Source: Candidatus Firestoneibacteriota bacterium (GTDB taxonomy: Bacteria > Oederibacteriota > D2-FULL-39-29). Taken from it: a stretch of DNA of 47,327 bases. Shown piece by piece: positions 43,024 to 47,327 of this stretch. Where the stretch lies: the NCBI GenBank assembly GCA_903928075.1, contig CAIYPD010000027.1, positions 1 through 47,327 of the forward strand, read 5' to 3'. The notes beneath the pieces were generated by a model. The model saw only the letters and a list, made by a program, of their open reading frames with translations, was not told where the DNA came from and did not search any database. A program made the position numbers and the translations under genes. Numbering within the stretch: position 1 is the stretch's first letter; each line of letters opens with the position of its first letter.

Positions 43024-43059
43024 AGCTGCGCTTTCAGCAGCTAAGGTCTAAAATCTTTG
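43024..43059 (+). repeat. Hairpin with compensatory change and box (43.0-kb copy)
   Basis: AGCTGC pairs with GCAGCT, where the other two copies have GCCGC and GCGGC. The paired change keeps the stem. The GGTCTAAAATCTTTG box follows at 43045-43059. Confidence 0.75.
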
Positions 43060-43179
43060 CAGGGTATTTATGTAATTGCAAAACTCTTATCATGCTAAGC
43101 AGCCCGCCTCAGGAGGGTTGTTGTCTTGCACCTTGTACCTAGCACGAGAGCAAACGCACACTAAGAAAAAAGGAGAGAA

Positions 43180-44157
43180 ATGAAGCGTAAAATAATAATT
43201 GGAGTCATAGCCGCGGTACTTCTGGGTTTTGGCGTTTATTACGGCGTAAAAAATGTGGATTGGAAAAAACCTGGAAATTCGATTCCACAGGAGTTTAAGT
43301 TCAAAGAAGTAAAGAAAGGAAGCATAATTGACAAAATCGCCGAGGTCGGTAAACTTGAACCGGTGAGCCTGGTTAAAGTTAAATCAAATGTGACAGGGAC
43401 GGTTAAAAAAATATTTGTGGAAGAAGGGATGTATGTTAAGGAAGGGCAGAAGGTGGCGCTCATAAAACCGGGACGGGAGGCGGAGCAGTATCAAGAATCA
43501 GAAGTTTTGGCTCCTATTGCGGGGCTTGTGATAGAGAAGACCGTCGAGGAAGGGGATATGGTCACTTCCGGTCTCTCTGAACTTTCCGGCGGGACGGCCA
43601 TAATCTCGGTGGCCAACCTTGACAAAATGATAGTGAAAATTGATATTAACGAGGTGGATATTGGTTCAGTAAAGGAAGGACTGGCGTGCAAAGTTAAAGT
43701 TGAAGCTTTTGCGGCTAAAGCATATATCGGACGGGTTTTAAAAATCTCGCCCCGTGCTATTCCGAGCACCGACGGTAAAATAAATATTTTTAAAACAGAA
43801 ATTGAGATTACCACCCGTGCCCCCGAACTGCACACGGGTATGAAAGCAGTTGTGGAAATTGTTTTAAGAGAAAAAAACAATGTGCTTATCGCACCTGTTG
43901 AATGTATTTTTGAAGAAGACGGGGAACAATGCGCTTATCTGCGAAATGGGGAAATCTGGGAAAGGCGCATGGTGAAAACCGGCCTCTATGACGATGATAA
44001 TATCGAGATTGTGCAGGGCTTGCAGGAAAAAGAAAGACTGGCAACCACCCGGCCAGATGACTTTGAAAAGCTCTTCAAGGAAAAAGAGGAAAAAAAGGGC
44101 GAGGCCAAGCGGGGCGGGCGGCTTTACGGCACTCCACCGGCCGGTTTGATAAGATGA
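43180..44157 (+). CDS. HlyD/MacA-family periplasmic adaptor lacking the long coiled-coil hairpin
   Basis: Membrane-fusion-type protein of 325 residues with an N-terminal anchor (about 4-22). The first lipoyl half (VTGTVKKIFVEEGMYVKEGQ, about 70-95) and the second (VLAPIAGLVIEKTVEEGDMV) are separated by only some 15 residues, so the long helical hairpin that docks onto TolC in typical MacA proteins is missing. A beta-barrel domain (about 150-225) and a membrane-proximal domain (about 230-285) follow. AAAGGAGAG precedes the ATG. The stop overlaps the MacB-type permease gene. Confidence 0.88.
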   Translation: MKRKIIIGVIAAVLLGFGVYYGVKNVDWKKPGNSIPQEFKFKEVKKGSIIDKIAEVGKLEPVSLVKVKSNVTGTVKKIFVEEGMYVKEGQKVALIKPGREAEQYQESEVLAPIAGLVIEKTVEEGDMVTSGLSELSGGTAIISVANLDKMIVKIDINEVDIGSVKEGLACKVKVEAFAAKAYIGRVLKISPRAIPSTDGKINIFKTEIEITTRAPELHTGMKAVVEIVLREKNNVLIAPVECIFEEDGEQCAYLRNGEIWERRMVKTGLYDDDNIEIVQGLQEKERLATTRPDDFEKLFKEKEEKKGEAKRGGRLYGTPPAGLIR

Positions 44158-45371
44158 TGTTCTTTTCCATACTGAAAATGGGTTTTGATGAAATAAGATC
44201 CCATAAAATGCGTTCTATGCTTACCATGCTGGGCGTTATTTTGGGTGTGGCTTCCTTAATCACTTTGTTTTCTGTGGTGGAAGGGAGTAAAAAGAAATCT
44301 CTGGAATGGATGAAAGAAGTCGGCGGTTTTGAAAAAATGAGCGTTAGTGATCTGGAACTGAAAAATGCGGATAAATTGCGAATTAACAGATCCAAGGGCC
44401 GGACCTATCAGGATTCGGTCGCGCTCCTTGCCAAATGCGATTCCGTCAAATATGTCTCACCGGAAGTAAGCAAATGGTTTACGACCTCGTATAAGGGCAA
44501 AAATTACAGAGTGGGTGTTTACGGAGTTACCGATAATTTTCTCAAGATTAACAGCTACGAAGTGGCGTATGGCAGGTATATAACCGATTGGGATTTAGAA
44601 CGAAGATCCCGGGTCTGCGTCATTGGCACGCAGGTGGCGAAAGAACTCTTTAAAAATGAGTTCCCTTTAGGTAAAGATATGTTCATAAACGGCCAAAATT
44701 TTACCGTGGTAGGCATCATAAAAGAATATATAATGATGGCCGGTAAGCGTAACTCCCTGGGTTGGAAGAATAACTGGATATCTATCCCCATTACCACTAT
44801 GCAGGACCGTTTTACCGGTAATGATAGTTTAACTTATTTGAGCGTGCAGGTAAAAGACTCGACCCGGCTGGCGGAGACGGTTCAGCAGCTTAAAAATGTC
44901 CTTTTAAAAAGACATTACTACCTCGAGGATTTTTCCGTAGATACCAGAGAAGAGGCGGCGGAGAGAATGAAGCAGCAGAATATCATGTATACGGTCCTTT
45001 TGGGCTGTATCGGCGGCATCTCCCTGCTCGTGGGCGGCATTGGCATAATGAATATCATGCTCGCTTCAGTCACCGCGAGGACGAGAGAGATAGGTATAAG
45101 ACGCGCGCTCGGAGCCACAAAACTTAATGTACTCTCCCAGTTTCTGGTGGAAGCGCTGATAATAAGCGTGGTCGGCGGAATTTTCGGTGTTTTACTCGGC
45201 CTGGTCTTGGTTGAACTCTTCAGCCGGCTTCCTGAGATAGTACCTGCCCTGGATGCGGGGAATATTTTACTTGCGTTCTCCTTTTCTGTCTGTGTCGGCT
45301 TATTTTTTGGCGTCTATCCCGCGCGAAAAGCCGCCAACCTTAATCCGATAGACGCGCTAAGATACGAGTAA
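44154..45371 (+). CDS. MacB-type ABC transporter permease (MacB_PCD and FtsX domains)
   Basis: Membrane protein of 405 residues. An N-terminal helix (about 20-42, with SMLTMLGVILGVASLITLFSV) is followed by a periplasmic domain (about 45-275) and three C-terminal helices (about 280-400). GGIGIMNIMLASVTARTREIGIRRALGA is the FtsX-family signature before helix 3, and the end PARKAANLNPIDALRYE is typical of this family. It needs a separate ATPase of the LolD/MacB type, and none is encoded next to it. With the adaptor and TolC-family protein it likely forms an export or mechanotransmission complex. Confidence 0.9.
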   Translation: MMFFSILKMGFDEIRSHKMRSMLTMLGVILGVASLITLFSVVEGSKKKSLEWMKEVGGFEKMSVSDLELKNADKLRINRSKGRTYQDSVALLAKCDSVKYVSPEVSKWFTTSYKGKNYRVGVYGVTDNFLKINSYEVAYGRYITDWDLERRSRVCVIGTQVAKELFKNEFPLGKDMFINGQNFTVVGIIKEYIMMAGKRNSLGWKNNWISIPITTMQDRFTGNDSLTYLSVQVKDSTRLAETVQQLKNVLLKRHYYLEDFSVDTREEAAERMKQQNIMYTVLLGCIGGISLLVGGIGIMNIMLASVTARTREIGIRRALGATKLNVLSQFLVEALIISVVGGIFGVLLGLVLVELFSRLPEIVPALDAGNILLAFSFSVCVGLFFGVYPARKAANLNPIDALRYE

Positions 45372-45414
45372 AAAACCGCGCGACCCCGGATTTTCCTGCC
45401 GGTTAAATATTTCA

Positions 45415-45443
45415 TTGACTACACATACTATCTATGTTAGTAT
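45415..45443 (+). promoter_or_regulatory. Strong candidate promoter for lysA-dapF
   Basis: TTGACT at 45415-45420, exactly 17 bases, then TAGTAT at 45438-45443, about 50 bases before the lysA ATG. No lysine riboswitch fits in so short a leader. Confidence 0.6.
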
Positions 45444-45493
45444 TTTAACACTATAAGTATTTTTATTATTTTTTTTCAAGAAAAGGAAGATAA

Positions 45494-46735
45494 ATGCATT
45501 ATTTTGGTTTTAAAAAAGGCGAACTTTACTGTGAAAATATCAGAGTAAGAGACATCGCGAAAAAAACCGGAACTCCCGTCTATATTTACAGCAAAAGGAC
45601 GGTAATTGAACATTTTCAAAAAATTGATGCGGCTTTTTTTGAGGTAGACCACCTCATCTGTTATTCTCTTAAAGCCAATGCCAGTATGGGTATAATCAAA
45701 ACGCTGCAGCAGGAAGGCTGCGGAGCAGATATCGTTTCCGGCGGAGAACTTTACAAAGCTTTAGAAGCCGGAATTGCTCCCGGTAAAATAGTCTATGCCG
45801 GGGTAGGCAAAACAAAAGAAGAAATGGCCGCGGCTCTGAAAAATAACATTTTTATGTTTAATCTTGAGTCCCTGCCCGAGGCTGTCCGCTTAAATGCGGT
45901 CGCCGGTAAACTTAAAAAAATTGCGGAAGTGGCTATCAGGGTAAATCCGGATGTGGATGCGGACACGCACCGCTATATAACCACCGGAAAAAAAGAAAAT
46001 AAATTCGGCGTAAATATCAGTAAAGCGGGGGAAGTCTTCAGGACCGTTGCCGGCTTGAAAAATCTCAAAGTTTCAGGGATTCATACGCATATAGGTTCCC
46101 AGATAACCAATATTGAGCCATATGTTCTGACACTGAAGAAAATAATTGCTTTAAGACAGGAACTGCTTCCGGCCGGGATCAATATAAGCCGTTTAAATAT
46201 AGGCGGCGGGCTGGGGATTATTTATAAAAATGAAACACCGGCGACGCCGGCAGAATTTGCAAAAAGAGTACTGCCGCTTTTAAAACCCCTTGGAGTAAAA
46301 GTTATTTTGGAGCCGGGGCGTTTTATTGTAGGGAATGCCGGGATACTGGTTTCTGAAGTTCAATATATAAAAAAGGGCGAGGTAAAAAACTATATAATTC
46401 TCGATGCCGGAATGAATGATCTCATCAGACCGTCGCTGTACGAGGCGTTCCATGAGATTGTGGCGGTTAAGAAGACCGCCGGCAGGTTTAAAGCCGATGT
46501 TGTCGGCCCGATCTGCGAATCCGGGGACTTTTTTGGCAAAGGCCGGATACTGCCAAAAGTTAAAGAAGGGGATCTTATAGCGGTTATGAGTGCCGGGGCT
46601 TATGGTTTTTCGATGGCTTCCAACTATAATTGCAGGAGAAAGCCCGCGGAAGTGCTTGTGGCAGGAAGTAAATTTAAAGTTGTGCGTAGAAGAGAATCCT
46701 TCGAGGATCTTCTTAAAGGTGAGGTATATAAATGA
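45494..46735 (+). CDS. lysA: Diaminopimelate decarboxylase
   Basis: PLP fold-III enzyme of 413 residues, last step of lysine synthesis. The PLP lysine lies in ICYSLKANAS near residue 60. HIGSQI, NIGGGLGI, EPGRFIVGNAG and the catalytic CESGDFF follow in normal order. The length is standard. AAAGGAAG precedes the ATG. Its stop overlaps dapF (ATGA), the preceding enzyme of the same pathway. Confidence 0.96.
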   Translation: MHYFGFKKGELYCENIRVRDIAKKTGTPVYIYSKRTVIEHFQKIDAAFFEVDHLICYSLKANASMGIIKTLQQEGCGADIVSGGELYKALEAGIAPGKIVYAGVGKTKEEMAAALKNNIFMFNLESLPEAVRLNAVAGKLKKIAEVAIRVNPDVDADTHRYITTGKKENKFGVNISKAGEVFRTVAGLKNLKVSGIHTHIGSQITNIEPYVLTLKKIIALRQELLPAGINISRLNIGGGLGIIYKNETPATPAEFAKRVLPLLKPLGVKVILEPGRFIVGNAGILVSEVQYIKKGEVKNYIILDAGMNDLIRPSLYEAFHEIVAVKKTAGRFKADVVGPICESGDFFGKGRILPKVKEGDLIAVMSAGAYGFSMASNYNCRRKPAEVLVAGSKFKVVRRRESFEDLLKGEVYK

Positions 46736-47327
46736 TCAAAATAGCATTTTCTAAACTTAGCGGTGCAGGTAATGATTTTATTGTTATTGATAACCGCAAG
46801 AAGACCGTCAAGAATCCAAGAAAACTTGCGCTTGAAGTATGCGACAGAAAAAGATCTGTCGGGGCGGACGGGCTTTTACTAGTAGAACGCTCTACTAAAG
46901 CTTCTTATAAAATGAGAATCATAAATGCGGACGGTTCCGAAGCCGAGATGTGCGGAAACGGCATCCGCTGCGTCGGTTTATTCGCTTTTTTTAAAGGGAT
47001 TGCCGGCAAAGAACAAGCCGTGGAGACCCTTGCCGGTGTAAAATATGTTAAGATTCTTGACGCCAAAAAGGGACTGGTGGATGTAAATATGGGCCAGCCG
47101 CAAGGCGAAAGAGCCGGTCTTAGTATTAAAACCGGCGGTAAAAGCTTTGCGGGCTACTTTGTCAATACGGGGGTTCCGCACACGGTTATTCTAAATGATA
47201 AAGTTGAGGTTTGCGGGTTCGGCCGCCAAATCAGGTTCCATAAACTCTTTAAACCGGCGGGGACTAATGTAAATTTTGTCAAAGTTGCCGGCAAAAATAA
47301 AATAATGGTCAGGACCTACGAGCGGGG
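46732..47327 (+). CDS. dapF: Diaminopimelate epimerase (partial, runs off the window)
   Basis: The first 198 residues of DapF, which converts LL- to meso-diaminopimelate for lysine and peptidoglycan. The N-terminus SKLSGAGNDFIVIDN and the first catalytic cysteine in EMCGNGIRCVG are present, as is the substrate segment VNTGVPHTV. The second catalytic cysteine (in the usual ACGTG segment) lies beyond the window edge, and the reading frame is open to the last base. It is coupled to lysA by a four-base overlap. Confidence 0.95.
   Translation, partial: MIKIAFSKLSGAGNDFIVIDNRKKTVKNPRKLALEVCDRKRSVGADGLLLVERSTKASYKMRIINADGSEAEMCGNGIRCVGLFAFFKGIAGKEQAVETLAGVKYVKILDAKKGLVDVNMGQPQGERAGLSIKTGGKSFAGYFVNTGVPHTVILNDKVEVCGFGRQIRFHKLFKPAGTNVNFVKVAGKNKIMVRTYER

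Larger units (their letters stand above)
42811..43179. other. Repeat-filled gap between the TolC-family and adaptor genes
   Basis: No gene is supported in this 369-base gap. It begins with a hairpin (42812-42834), then carries the 58-bp element (42858-42915), about four 10-bp tandem units (42916-42954), box 1 (42955-42969), the CATCTG-TATCTGTGTCATCAG spacer, a hairpin (43024-43042), and box 2 (43045-43059). From 43080 on there is degenerate text (GCCCGCCTCAGGAGGG, TTGTCTTGCACCTTGTACC). Confidence 0.75.

Noticed and set aside
44154-45371. Cell-division protein FtsX
   Set aside because: FtsX domains are shared by MacB-type permeases; the large periplasmic domain, the neighbouring adaptor and TolC-family genes and the C-terminal sequence fit MacB, and no ftsE is adjacent.

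Overview
The window (about 47 kb, moderate GC, almost every gene on the + strand) looks like chromosome of an uncultured, Gram-negative, anaerobic bacterium. The envelope evidence is a TolC-family protein, PorV-like and YjbH-like outer-membrane proteins, SecDF/YajC and a PilT ATPase. The anaerobe evidence is a block of rubrerythrin, desulfoferrodoxin and flavin-reductase/rubredoxin genes with no respiratory oxidase in view. I cannot name the phylum from sequence alone; the mix would suit a candidate phylum near Elusimicrobiota/Omnitrophota or the FCB groups. I saw no rRNA, tRNA, CRISPR array, prophage or intact insertion sequence.

Layout. 1-2454: end of an ABC-2 type exporter (ATPase tail plus two permeases). 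2752-7357: orphan TadB/TadC pair, then PilT and a TPR protein, closed by a bidirectional terminator. 7451-9994: a serine-palmitoyltransferase-like enzyme diverging from an NAD-dependent epimerase-type reductase, possibly a sphingolipid branch. 10102-14804: DUF1844 protein, GlcD-type FAD oxidase, UroD-family methyltransferase and GlcF-type Fe-S protein. 14929-20590: asparagine synthase, purC, M23 peptidase, a 56-residue ferredoxin, dus and larB. 20779-30093: YjbH-like porin, accA, purN, purH, rlmN, a PASTA-only membrane protein, rpe, yajC, secD, secF, ending in a strong terminator. 30163-35190: a short RSH (ppGpp) enzyme followed by an oxygen/superoxide defence block. 35343-40099: folD, a discoidin-like lipid- or surface-facing protein, and a secreted subtilase whose C-terminal tail and overlapping PorV-like partner suggest a type-9-like export route. 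40176-45371: MFS transporter, TolC-family protein, a hairpin-less adaptor and a MacB-type permease. 45494-end: lysA and a truncated dapF.

Most genes are housekeeping genes packed into short operons with ATGA or TGATG overlaps. The unusual part is intergenic. Four gaps (11.8-12.3, 33.0-33.4, 34.4-34.6 and 42.8-43.2 kb) carry pieces of one modular repeat. Its parts are a 58-bp element identical in three copies and centred on a palindrome, a 10-bp tandem repeat, a GGTCTAAAATCGTTG box seen seven times, and a small hairpin whose stem shows a compensatory base change between copies. These sit upstream of the UroD-family, ferritin-like, rubrerythrin and adaptor genes. Other points worth attention are the PASTA-only protein sitting where PASTA kinases usually lie between rlmN and rpe, the RSH enzyme lacking its C-terminal half, and the efflux-type set without an ATPase gene.
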